From: Dryomyza anilis
Taxonomy: Eukaryota > Arthropoda > Insecta > Diptera > Dryomyzidae
Direction of reading: 5' to 3'
NCBI GenBank assembly: GCA_951804985.1
Contig: OX638132.1
Location: 92,198,696 to 92,262,695 of the forward strand
DNA length: 64,000 nucleotides
This document shows positions 1-12,000 of this stretch, piece after piece. The notes below the pieces were generated by a model, which saw only the letters and a list, made by a program, of their open reading frames with translations, had not been told where the DNA came from and ran no database searches. Every line of letters starts with the position of its first letter. Positions within the stretch are counted from its first letter, which is position 1. Position numbers and translations under genes: made by a program.

Positions 1-140
1 TTTGTATGAAAATATTTATTATTTGTATACTTTTAAATCAATAACTGACCTATTGACAAATTTTAATAGGGAGCTCTACGGTAGATTTTTTTCTCTATCT
101 CTAGCTAATTTCTATATCGTCTATTCGAGCCTTTACACTT
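1..140. repeat. Fragments of two MITE families at window edge
   Basis: Bases 1-70 match the inner half of the TA-flanked MITE at 44406-44625 (tttgtatgaaaat...ttaaatcaataactg). Bases 71-140 resemble the end of the small MITE at 42457-42613 (ctctatctcta... then cctttacac). This looks like one MITE inserted in another. The region 141-1067 holds nothing recognised. Confidence 0.6.
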
Positions 141-1067
141 TAATTTGTATTCTTCTGAAAATATTTATCCGATCAGATAACATTAACACGATTTCTAATC
201 ATGTCTTTAATAAGCGTCTTATCAGGTTATCTTAAATAGGAAAGTCTGATCATAATTATTTCCGTTGGCCTTATCATATTCAAATTTCGAACAGATACCA
301 AAGCCGAACAATAACGAACTTTATAAATGAAGTCACTACTTCTATGATTTGTATTTAATTTTGCAGTTATGGTAAAAAGACAAATATTTTAGAATCTGTA
401 GAGAATTTATTGAGCTTTTAAATGAAATTATATTTTTATACATTTTATGCATTAATCAATGTATTTTTTCTCAAAAAGTGCAGAAATATTATACTCACTA
501 CAGTCACGATTTTTTATTCAAAATGCCACATCAAAATGTAGCCATAGATGCCATTTTTCTAATGCTGTTTACCACCTAGTGCTCATTAAACTGCAGTCGT
601 AAGAGCTACCAATGTAGAATTTTTTATGACGTATTGGGAAAATGTATTGGGAAAATGGATTTTCTTTCTGTCGTAAGCCTACATAGAAGGCTCTTAATTA
701 CAGACGGCTGGTTATCCCACGATGCGATAAATGGCATTTGAAAGATAACGTTTGTAGCTTCGTTTTGATATACAAAATAATATTGAACGTAAATATAGCA
801 ACTGATATTCATTGACACAAAATAAATAATTTTTTTAATATAATTAATTGGATATACGAATTATTTAATAGTATAAATCAAATCCTTTCTCGGTTGGTGT
901 ACATGCTAATGTTTAGTATGAACACCAACAGACAGTTTTACAGTCATTACATAGTTTTGCAACCACCACACAGTTTTACATTCACTACACACTATTGCAG
1001 GTACTGTTATAATGATCGTATTTAATATTGCTTCAACGCAACGCGTTTGTTTGGCTTTTATAATATA

Positions 1068-1909
1068 CTAGCTGGACTCGTGCACGACTCGTGCCAAGAT
1101 TTTGTGAATTAAAAAATATGGAGCGATTTTATTAATATAAAAAATATTTTTATTATTTATATCAGGGGCCCGTGCTTGGCTATGAAAGTTTTTTTATTGG
1201 TTTTATAAATGTAGTAGCCAAATAATAATTCTCCGCCAAAACAACTTTTCACAAAGACAATTTTTTCTCAGACTGCCCAGTAAAATTCTTCCCCATAGAA
1301 CGCTTTCCCGTAGAATTCTTCCCGGTAGAAATCTTCCCGTAGAACTCATCCTGGTAGAATTCTTCCCGGAAGTAATCTTCCCGTAGAACTCATCCCTGTA
1401 GAGTTGTTCCCGGTAGATTTATTTCCCGTAGAGTTTTTCACAGTAGAAATTTCAGTTTGATGAGTTTAGGTAAGGTGAATTTTGGTGTAGTCAGTTTTAG
1501 TATGGTAAGTTTTAGTGTAGTGAATTTTATTGTGGTGAGTTTCAATGTGGTGAATTTTATTGTGGTGAGTTTTAGTGTGGTAAGTTTTAGTTTGGTTAGT
1601 TTTAGTGTGGTGAATTTTAGTGTGGTGAGTTTCAATGTGGTGAATTTTATTGTGGTGAGTTTTAGTGTGGTAAGTTTTAGTGTGGTGAGTTTTAGTGTGG
1701 TGAGTTTTAGAGTGGTGAGTTTTAGTGTGGTGAGTTTTAGTCCAATCGCGCCCATAACATCCTATAACATCCTCCGGACTCCATAGTATCGTGTTACAAA
1801 ATTTCAGTTAAATCGGTTCAGCGGTTTAGACGTGATGCTGGAACAAACAGACAGACAGACAGACAGACATTCAGACCGACAGACGGACCAAGAGTTTTAT
1901 ATATATAGA
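1068..1909 (-). mobile_element. Non-autonomous Helitron, copy 1
   Basis: Read on the minus strand it starts TCTATATATATAAAACTC and ends with a near-palindrome (TGCACGAGTCGTGCA type) followed by CTAG, flanked by host A and T. These are Helitron terminal signatures. Inside are two minisatellites: a TTCCCGTAGAATTC-type array (about 1270-1430) and a 15-bp TTTTAGTGTGGTGAG array (about 1480-1740). No Rep/helicase coding was seen. Confidence 0.8.
1480..1745. repeat. 15-bp minisatellite inside Helitron copy 1
   Basis: About 17 degenerate copies of TTTTAGTGTGGTGAG. Because 15 is divisible by three, both strands stay open and give repetitive pseudo-proteins (MVSFSVV... and LKLTT...), which are artefacts. 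Confidence 0.9.
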
Positions 1910-2260
1910 TAGCTGCAATGGTGATGCTAACGTCGTTCAAACATCGAACAAGTAAAGTAGTAAAATAAATATTAAATAAAAAATAATAAAAATAATAAAG
2001 ACTCGATATTTCCACATCTTAATCCTTAAATGTTGCTGAATCTTGTGGTGTAATCAGTTTGTCAGTACAAAATCCCCTTTGAAATTTTACACAATTGTTG
2101 AAAGAAGGGTATATTTGTCCAGAATTCGTGTCATTAGAAAAAATATAAATTATATATATAATATGAAATATAGTTTATGATATGAAGCTAGTTTTTTTTT
2201 AGGCGGTGAAACAATTAAAAATGAATTGTATTGATAAATTGTTTTGTTATATTTACACAG

Positions 2261-2492
2261 CGTCGGTAGCTCAATGTTAGTGCGTTAAACAGCGAGCCGA
2301 AAAGTCCCAGGTTCAAGCCTGGACTGGAGCTAACATCTTTTCATAGAAACATTTTCCTATACCGCGCTACCTCCGGAAGTAAATGGCAATCCTAAGAGAG
2401 TAAAACATTGCCTATAAAATGCTTTAAAATGGTGAGAGAGCTCGGCCTAAGTTCTTATAGGACTGTAGCGCCAAACTATTATTATTATTATA
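2261..2492 (+). mobile_element. tRNA-derived SINE, copy A
   Basis: Head has a tRNA-like A box (tagctcaatgt, 2267-2277) and B box (ggttcaagcc, 2310-2319). The body has atcttttcatagaaacattt and ends gccaaactatt(att)n. Shorter than copy B, with an internal deletion. Lies in the intron before dynein exon 1. Confidence 0.85.
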
Positions 2493-2846
2493 TTTTCTGT
2501 GTATATTTTATCAAAATTAAGACTATTCTGTGGTCAGTATACCACATGGAAAGAAGTCATAATGTCATAAAATGCATATTTTCATTTGAAATCTTTACAA
2601 AATTTCTACAATTACCCACATTTTTTTGTTTTCTACCATCACTACTTCACAAAATTAATAAAAAAATCGTTGACAATTTGATTTTTTGATATTTTGAAAA
2701 CGTAAGTAGGCATTCCCCGATTTTACGCACGATAAAAAGCTACAATGGGGAGCCTGCCTTTTTTCATAAATTCAAAATACCGGCTATGAAACGCGAATTT
2801 CCTACCATATTGTTTTGAATACATTCATTATTTTCATTACATTCAG

Positions 2847-3008
2847 CAACACCTACAAAAATCTCGAGTGTTACTTGGAGCGCATGATGAGTGACGAGCC
2901 CATGTTTGAGGTTAATGCCGCGCTGCTCATGTCTGAGATCGTGCTCGAACCCACTGCTTCGGAGCTGCAGAACATCATGCTGCAGTCGGCAAAGGATTTT
3001 CTCGAACG
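2847..3008 (+). CDS. Dynein exon 1 of window (stem)
   Basis: First recognisable exon. Acceptor is attcag/C and donor ACG/gtagtt. It starts on the third codon base, so an upstream exon must supply two bases; none was recognised in 1-2846. It encodes stem sequence with [14 protein letters not shown] and ends [10 protein letters not shown]-rich against its AT-rich flanks. Confidence 0.85.
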
Positions 3009-6000
3009 GTAGTTGCTCTTTTAACCTCTGCTAAAAAAAAGTAGACCATTTAATAAATATCTTTTTGCATTTGTGCAGCATAAAAATGTTTACCCGCTGG
3101 ATGGACGGCACTTGTCTCGCGACCCAGTCCGTTCAAGATGACTTCGGCGCCAGGTACTCCTTCACATTCTTCGAAGACGTGCTCAAAGTAAGTACTGTGC
3201 TGCTGCATGCAATGGTCGACCATATTAAAGACCACCACTTTCTTGCAGATGCGTGATATCACCCTGTTGGTGTTGAAAATTCAAGAGCTGGCCGGCAAAG
3301 TTGTTGAAGAAGCAAAATACTGTGTCATGAAGTATGTATGAGTCCAAACAGTACAATATAATAGGCTAATTTGTGGCCCAAATGGGGGTAAAAGTGCCAA
3401 TTGAAAACTGTCGTCCATTTCTGACAAATACTTTGTGTAGTATTTGTAAAAAAAAAAATATTGTTTGTTATAAAAAATGTCGCATGGTCGCATTTAGAAG
3501 TCAGTAAAATACAACTACTGGGGCGGTGCCTGACACCCATATGCGGCGCCGCCGAACCCATCGAGCCACCTCCCTTTCAATGTTGTTTGGTATTCTTGCA
3601 TTATTGTGTGGTCGTGCTTATTTTGTGTTGTCATTTCAGACAGAATTTTTCTTCTTTTCTTATTTGCCTCTGCCTCTGCTTCTGCTGCTAATTTCAGATT
3701 CAGAAAATTCCTCAGTCTCTGGGCATTCGATAAAGTAGCAATTTGCGAGAAATTTGTAAATCACAGTGTACCGCTGGTGCAGCTGGATGAGAAATTTACA
3801 TTTTATGCAAATATCGTGGAGGAGCTACAGCAGTCGCCAACATATCTAGACGTGCAATGTATTCGCATAAATTTGAAGCCGCTGTTGGACAGCATAGCTG
3901 AACATGCCGCACAATGGCGGAACACGCTGGGCGAGATATTGGCGAACAAGACCAGTGCCAATATGGATCTAATGCGGGAGGAAATCAAGGTTTGTATGGG
4001 ATACCAACAAAAAGAAATCACCCCTTAAATTGCGTTGACATGTCTATTGTGCATCACATATGCCTTATGAAAAAAAAACTTATAATGGTGCACAATTCTG
4101 TAAACGTCTGTTGCGACTCATACAAACATTCTTCGTTTACAAAACAGTTTACTGCCCCATTGAATTCAATAATTGTGTATAATGATTGCTGCAAAAGTCT
4201 GTCAAATATCAATAGAGACCTTATTAAAAAAAGAAGGAAATTAAGTCACTTGGGAAATTTTGAAGTAGCGACATTTTGTAATTAGAATATCCAGAATTTA
4301 TATTCGATCTAAGCCGACTATAAATATATTGTGTGAGAAAGTAAATTGAAACCCGGTTACCATTTCAATTGGTTCAGCGGCTACCAGGGTTTACGAATTC
4401 TGATAATAACTGCAAACTTGAATTGGTGAAAGAAATTGCTTTAATTTGAATACCTGAAGGTACTTTTGGGTAGGTATACCGAATTTCAAATTGTTTTTAT
4501 GGTACTACTAGTTATTTTAATATATTTAAACCAAGGATTGAAACCTAAACAAATATCGTTTTCGATTTCGGGATTCTTTCGGTTACGGTTTCGGTTTTAT
4601 GTTTTTAAAACGAAACGATTTCGATTTCCGGTTCCAAGTTACGGTTTCGATTTCGGTTTTTATATTATTGTTATTTTTTCCATATATTTTAATCTCTTCA
4701 GCAAGAAATGTAAATATTTTACAGAAGAACTAAAAACGATTAACATTAGAATTTGAATTTTTAAAGTTTTTGTTTTAACAAAAAAAAACTTTGTTATGCG
4801 GATGTAGAAATTCAAAATCCCGCTCGATATCATTTTTAAAATCGAAAAAGAAATAACCTCTTATAGTTAACCCGAAATTCTGACAACGAGTTTGAATGAA
4901 TTAATATTAGTTCTGAAACACACAAAAAGTTAGGACAATTTTCTCATAAAATGTACATATATTACATTCGTTGCTACCTTGTATAACAACAGACTGACAT
5001 ACAACAGTCTGATATAAAATACACAAACATTGCATGTGTGTGTGTATTTTAGTATAACCATCCAGTTGGCAACAAACACTTCTTGTACAACAAACCCCAC
5101 GGATTGTGTTTAATTTCAGTACAAGGGCATGCTTCACAAACAACAAACCACGCTAGGTAACATGTATTTTGTAGTTGTGATCGAAAAAACTAACAAAACA
5201 CATGCATAGTCGCACTACGAACGACACTAGCGTATCGAAGAAAGAAGAAACAAATATCTTTGTCTATTTTGTTCTTGGAGTTGCGTGTGTTTTTTTGTTT
5301 TGTCGAATTACCGCTATACAAGCGATCGAAGAAACCAATAGCAAAACAAAGTTCAGACCATAGTCCGTTCTTCTGGGAAATAGTGTTGTTCAAAAAATCA
5401 ACATGTTTTTATACACAAAAAAGTTATTTCGGGGCTCCCAATTTTTGTCGTATTTTTTAAAAGCAGTTTTAAAACCAGTAAAAACCGAAATCGTTTATAT
5501 CGGTTTTGAATATCGGTTTTTTCTGATTTTCGTATAACGATTTCGGTTACAGTTTCGGTTTTAAATGGTTTCGGTTACGGTTTCAATCCTTGATTTGCAT
5601 ATATAGAGGTTTTTATAAAAATCGGCCGATAACGAATACAGGTTTAATTGCGTAATGAGCTGGTCTCAATCCACCAATCACGCCCATTTTCAATTACAGA
5701 TAGCGTAAGAATACAAGTTATTCAACTTTAGATTTTAATTGATGTAGCTCCTCTGGTTTCTTTAAAATCGTGATATAACTTGCACATGAGATTTTTCCAT
5801 TATGTTGGATGGTTTCCAATGGTGCTCTTTCCAAACAGCATTTCATCAATTCCGGAGTTCTGCAGGGCTCCGCCCTATCCCTGGCTCTATTGCTAGTATT
5901 TATTAAAGACCTTCTGTCATTGACCCAGAGCCCAATACAATCCACTCCAGATAACACAACTAACTCTGTGCAGTTTGAGAGTAAAAGACGCACTATGAAT

Positions 6001-9000
6001 GACACTCTTCAAATAAACTTCAACTAGTATCTTCCAAATAGTTTTGATTTTAATGGTTTCGACCCTCCTCTCCTCTCAATATCTGCGTTGTGTATATTTC
6101 GGAGTCAGCTGTCCTCAATGATCCGCGCATATCACTTATATGTACCAGCCAATTTGATAGGTATTACGACGGTAAGGGAAATACATAAACGAGGAAATAT
6201 ATGACCTGATTCGACCGTGTGTTCTCTTGTTCTACACGGGCATCAAACCAAGGCAACTTCTGTGTAGTTTATTCGGCTCTCAACAGAACCTCAAAAGAAT
6301 AAAGATACACTATGAATGAAAATAATTTCCTAAGAATGGATCGACCCTTATCTCCCCGCAATATGTGCGCTGTGTATATTTCGAAGTCAGCTGATTTCGA
6401 TGATCCGGCATATCACTTTTATGAACCAGCCTATTCGGTAAGAAAAATACATAACCGAGCAAAATATATGACCTGATTCGACCGTGTATTCTCTCATTCT
6501 ACACGGGCATCAAACCAAGCCTACCCCTTTGTAATTTACTCGGGTCTTAGGAGAACTTCAAAAAAAAATATCTTTCGATATTGGCAAATTCAAAACAAAC
6601 AACCACCCTACCCTACTCCATCTTTTCTGTCACCCTTAAATTCTAAACCTTTCCTACAAAATCAGTAACAAGAATCACAACTTCTATGTCCACAATTTTG
6701 AGTTTCGTCACTATTCTCCCTGCGATGCGCTATTTCGTAATAGTTGATAAGTTGGCAATAACTTTGAAATTGTATTTCTATTTTAGCAACTTCGTCACAA
6801 TCTCGACAAGAGCACCAAGGAACTCGCCGACTTCAAATTGGTGATGCAGACGATTGCAACAATTCAATCGAAAACTTTAACCGTCGAATTGAAAATCCAT
6901 GAGATGCAGGAGACATACACGGTGCTCAGCGAACACAACATCATGGTAAGTCCATCCTGCAGCATACCACTTATAATCTAGGCACCTCCTACACCGCAAC
7001 GTACATCCATTTGCTGCCACAAGTAAGGCAGGTGCATAGCACAAGGTACACCTTTCAAGTTTTTCTCACAATTAGCAACACATTGGATATGATTATAAAG
7101 CGCACTCGAAGAATGCTGTACTCTGCTCAAACATTCAATTTATGCGAAATTAAAAGACGTCCTCCATAGTACACAAGAAACGGTGCCACAAATTTTCTAT
7201 TTGCCAAAAACATGGCAGACTGATTGGATTTTTATGCAAAGCTACTGTACTGATGAAAATTAATGCGCCCCACTGTGTATGCCCTATAAACGTACACGGC
7301 ACAAAAGCCCCGAATCAAACAATAATGCAATACATTAACTCACAAAAACATGCCGAAAACAACCTAGTTTTGGGGATTTCATTTGGCTGACTACTTAATA
7401 CCGGCCATATGAAGGCAATATTATGGCCCAATATAAAATAACAAACTAACGAAGTGGCTTTTTCTGAGTGTAACATACAACTAGACTGGCATAGCATAGT
7501 ATGGTATGTCCTGCCATGGTCTGCAGACTGTGGCTGGTGACCATGAACCCACTGTCCGCATTCGCATGAATTTGCATACTTCACTTTAGTTACATTTAAC
7601 ATTATGTTGTGGGCGAGTTGAATGACTGGGCCAAAGTGGCCGAAGTCCATAGTCCACTGTACAAAGTCGTCCTGTCGTCCGGGCAGCCCTAGCCGCCACC
7701 CGCCACCAGTGGCCACGTTTATGCTGTGGCCAACCAACTAATACTTCTACTATTTGTATATTCAAATGAGGATTTTAGAAAATCCTTTTAAAGTCGTTGC
7801 CTTATTTACAATGCGTCCGTTGGCAGCGCCTCTGGCGGACGTTTGTACGAGTACATTTTAGTTTTTGCACAGCAAAATGTTGCCACTACTGCTAAAAGTC
7901 GAATATGAGATGCGGACGGAGTCCATTTGCGTTGGCCACACTCGTTCGCATATTGATGGAATTTTGGTAGGGCGGGGGTAGAGGTAGGGACACCGTCCAC
8001 CACTTGGTCCGCCATTGCATATTGTACAGATGGACAAGTAGAATTAACTTGCATTTCATATAAATTAATAAATGAATGAAAATTTATGTGCGAGAGTAGG
8101 TATTACGTTGTGATACAGCATCTAGTAAATGTGCAGTAAGTGGCTTTCCGAATGGTAGTGATGTTCATTAGCGGGAGTAAGACAAAAAGAGGTAAGCTTG
8201 CTTTGGCTCTTGCACACATGAACTTATTCTTGCTCTTGCAATATCATTCTTGCTCTTGCTTTCAATTTAGCATAAACAGTATATAAATTATCAATAGAGG
8301 TAGAGTTTGAACACGGTTTGAATCAAAAGAATAAGAACAAATTAAATGTTAAGTTATCATGTCTTTCTATCTATTTATCTATCTTTCCATCTGTCCATAT
8401 ATCGTCATTGTAGAACTAAAAGTCGCCAACAACTTTTTTGAAATGCCCATTATTCATTTACAAAAATCTTTATAGATCTGTTAATTTCGTATAGTTGAGC
8501 TCAATATTTCTACCAAATGATAAGAAAATGTGAATCTATCAATTGATATTTCAACTTTAGAAATCTATTAATTACTTTTTGTAATTATGACCAACAAACT
8601 CGAAATTTAAGATTTTCATAAAAATGTATTTGGTGACTTTTAGTTCTACAACGACGATATCATCTTTCTTTCTATCTTTCTATCTTTCTTTCTATCTATT
8701 TAACATAAATTATGTATTATACGCATAAATAATGCAAAAATTAATCATAATATCCAGCCAAGAGTAAGTAATCATAATAATTTGGTTTTTATTCATAATA
8801 TATGAATAATTTAAAATCAATTATTATGATTAATTGAGTAAAATTATGCGTTTGTTTACTCATGTTTTATGATTAATATATTCATAAGTTCTGAGTAATT
8901 GGAATATGTTCTATAGAACGTTTTATGATTTATCTATAATATGCGGAAACATGCACCATTATTAATTTAGAAAAATCACTCACCAAAATAAAAATATAAT

Positions 9001-12000
9001 AATAAATTGAATTGTTTTTCAAAAATACAATTTTTTAAAGTTGTAATTATAAAAACACCAAAGACTATCGTGCTTTTTATTGACCTCCAAAAGACATCAA
9101 GAAGATGAATATAAAACACCATAAATGCCGTTCATGGCATCGATGAAAAACCAAACAAAAATGTTTACCATCGATCAATTCGATATAAATTACCTTTTGG
9201 CTCTAAGAAGCTGCATTGATTGTGGTTGACATCGATATTCTTTCGATTTTCTTGATTCCATGTTCAAATTTTGGTTTCTTCAAATAAATTTCTAGAATTT
9301 AATGTTTTTTGAGTACGAATTTCCACTCAATATGTGGAATTTCGCACCAGTGCGAATGTCTGTCTATATGAGTGGAAACTCGCACTCATATATGCGAATT
9401 TTCGCATAATGAACAGAAATTCGCACCCGTGATGTGAGTTTCCTATTACTCTTTATTATTCATAATTCATGATTAAAATGTCATACATTATGGCAAATAC
9501 GCGTAGCCTGCAGATGTAAAAAATAAATGCAAATCATGTGGACAAAGTGAAAAATATTATATTTGAAAAATAAAAAGTCAATGGGAAAGGAACCTGAGAC
9601 AAAATTTTTGCCATTTTTCTGGAATATTTCGGGCATACATTTTTTCTGGGGAACAGTTAAAAAAATACAATGGAAAAATACATCGCTTCAACATATTTTT
9701 CTGTTTAATTTCACATTTATTTCCAAATACTTATTTTTCACTTTATTCACTCACTTAAATGTGCTTCCCATTCCCAAGTAGGAATTAACGACCGGTACAA
9801 GTCTGACACTGACTTGTGCAAATGCTTCCCAAGTCTGTGTCTACACTGTTATCCAGGCTTGTTTCAAGATTTTGTCAAGTCTGGAATGATAACTATGTTA
9901 TAAGACTGTAGTTCAGGTTTGTACCAAGGATTGTGTACCATGCTGGGAACAAGACTTGATCCCCAGGCTTGTACCAAGGGTTGTGCCTCAGGCTTGAAAC
10001 AAGACCAACGCCCGAGACTTACGATAATACATGTAATACACCTAAAGCTAGGTTATTGCAGAAAAAACATATCATAAAATTAATAGTTTTTACTATTAAA
10101 ATTAGTTAATAGGATATTTGTACGATAAACTATTAAATCAATAGGTGAATCCTATTAAATACTACAAAATACTATAAAATTTATTTGAGTTTGTATGAAA
10201 ATATTTATTATTTGTATACTATTAAATCAATAACTGTCCTATTGTCAAATTTTAATGGGATTTTATGAGTTTTTTATTCTGAGTGTGGGCATAATCTGTC
10301 ATGGGCATTGCATTCATTCTTATGTCATTACACTTGAGAGTCGAGTCTGTAGATAAATAAATATGTTATGTTAATTTGAAGACTTTTTGTTCATTTTTTG
10401 ACGTTTTAAAATTTGACAGAAATATATTGTTTCCCATCAGTTAAGTTTTCTTTATAGGGCTGTGCGATTAATCAATTAATCAAAATATTGATTAATCAGA
10501 ATACTGATTAATTGATTAATCAAATAATCGTTAACCCTAATTAATCAGAACCCTGATCAATCAATGTTCTGATTAATCGAAAATCTTGATTAATAAATTA
10601 ATCACTATATTTGATTAATCAACAAATTTGATTAATCGAAACAACAACAAAAGTTATTCTACTAAAGTCAAAGTTGGCATTACTAGACATGGTACGAAAA
10701 GTTGTCGAGACGGCATTTAGAATTTCCTTTGACAATCTTTATATTGTGTCAGTCTTGTGTTAATCTTGGTGTACCGAGGCCTGTGTGGAGTCCGAGACTG
10801 AAAATTGTACCAGGCTGGTGTCCACTTTGAAATCTGGGAATGACAAATGTGCCAGACAAATGTGCTTGGCCTGTGTGGAGTCTGTGAATGACGATTGTGC
10901 AATATGAAAAACTAATTGATGAATAACTATTCATAAATTTCGCCTGTTCGATGAATAATGAAATTTGAAAGCTTTATGAATCCTATTCATAATAAATACA
11001 GTGATTTAATGTTTTTTATGCATAATTTTTGCAATTTTTTTCAATATTATTCATAATTCATGAATATAATTCATAAATAAGGAAACTAGTAAAAAATATG
11101 TTTTCTGAACGTCTTATTCATAAATATGCAGTAAACACTCCGTCTATGTATCGTTCTATCTATCTTTTTTCTTTCTTTAATTTTATCTTTAATTATGTCT
11201 GTCTTTTATTCTTACAATCTTTCCTATTTTCTTTCCTTCAATATACACTTTTATCATCATTTTCCATTATTATAGAAACATAGTAATTACATTAAAAATC
11301 GAAAATAAAGCAAGAGCACTGCTTTGCAAAAACTGCAAGAGCAATACAATTTTGAACATCACTATCGAGCGGAGCTAATGTACAACATATGTTGATCTTG
11401 TTTTGGCTCTTACAGAAACTGCAAGAGCCAGCTGCAAGTATCATCACTACCGAACAGAGTTAATGTACTACGAATGTTGGAGCTAGTCCTTTGCCGGGTA
11501 TCCTGTTGCCAACCATTGAAATCTTTAATGGCTTTAGTAGGACGACATGTACCATGGCAAACGCTTTCTAATCGCCTGCAACCCAACCACAAAGCAGCGC
11601 GCTATATTTTAATTAGATTAATTCTTTCGCATACTTTTTTATTACTCAACTTCTCTGTCATTTTATATCTTTTTATTTATCTGCGCGATTCCTGTGGCGC
11701 TGTCAACGACTGTTGGCAACAATGGCACCAACGGACGTATGCGTCGTTTCCGTTCTGCGTTTGGCATCCTCCATTGCTGTATGGCTGCCTGCGATGTCTG
11801 GATATATGTATATATGCGTGTAATGTGTCTGTCTTCGACGCTGACTGCTGCAGTTTAATTATGATGACATGTTGATGGCGCACCACTTGGAAAAGCGCTG
11901 GAACCGCCTCTTCCGCTCCTCACTGTACCGCTCCGACAAATTGCAGCCAATTAAACAGAAATTCGCCGATATGACGTCCATTGAGATATCGTCCTTTTGG

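Larger units (their letters stand above)
3990..6786 (+). other. Dynein intron, 2.8 kb
   Basis: Holds an interspersed-repeat fragment (4240-4495), a TIR element (4532-5592), a LINE fragment (5809-6027) and a 282-bp duplication (6056-6560), each listed separately. The remaining stretches show nothing recognised. Confidence 0.8.
9790..10900. repeat. Degenerate CTTGTACCAAG repeat block, interrupted
   Basis: 9790-10020 carries about seven imperfect units around caggcttgtaccaag; 10740-10900 carries related units (ggcctgtgtggagtc twice). Between them lie the MITE copy at 10045-10290 and an attgattaatca-rich stretch (10450-10640). Confidence 0.55.
8700..11130. repeat. AT-rich dispersed element, split copy
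   Basis: Three blocks (about 8700-8960, 9440-9780, 10910-11130) match in order the continuous element at 31735-32490: catgatatccagccaaga, ttggaatatgttc, ttattcactnacttaaatg and attcatgaatataattcat. The gaps 8960-9440 and 9780-10910 are later insertions or losses in the other copy. Confidence 0.65.
6946..11853 (+). other. Dynein intron, 4.9 kb
   Basis: Contains a MITE in a microsatellite (8340-8700), a split AT-rich element (8700-11130), a CTTGTACC-type repeat block split by another MITE (9790-10900) and a pair of CAAGAGC-rich stretches (8190-8275, 11300-11430). 6946-8140 and 11460-11853 hold nothing recognised. Confidence 0.75.

Noticed and set aside
1480..1745. CRISPR-like direct repeats
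   Set aside because: Units are contiguous with no unique spacers, in a eukaryotic intron.
1438..1786. Open frames on both strands with repeated Lys-Leu-Thr or Val-Ser-Phe
   Set aside because: Produced by the 15-bp minisatellite inside the Helitron; the unit length keeps frames open by chance. The same applies to 21188-21430 and 46448-46678.
7315..7737. Antisense frame of 140 residues
   Set aside because: No family resemblance and no supporting signals; probably chance in a less AT-rich intron stretch.
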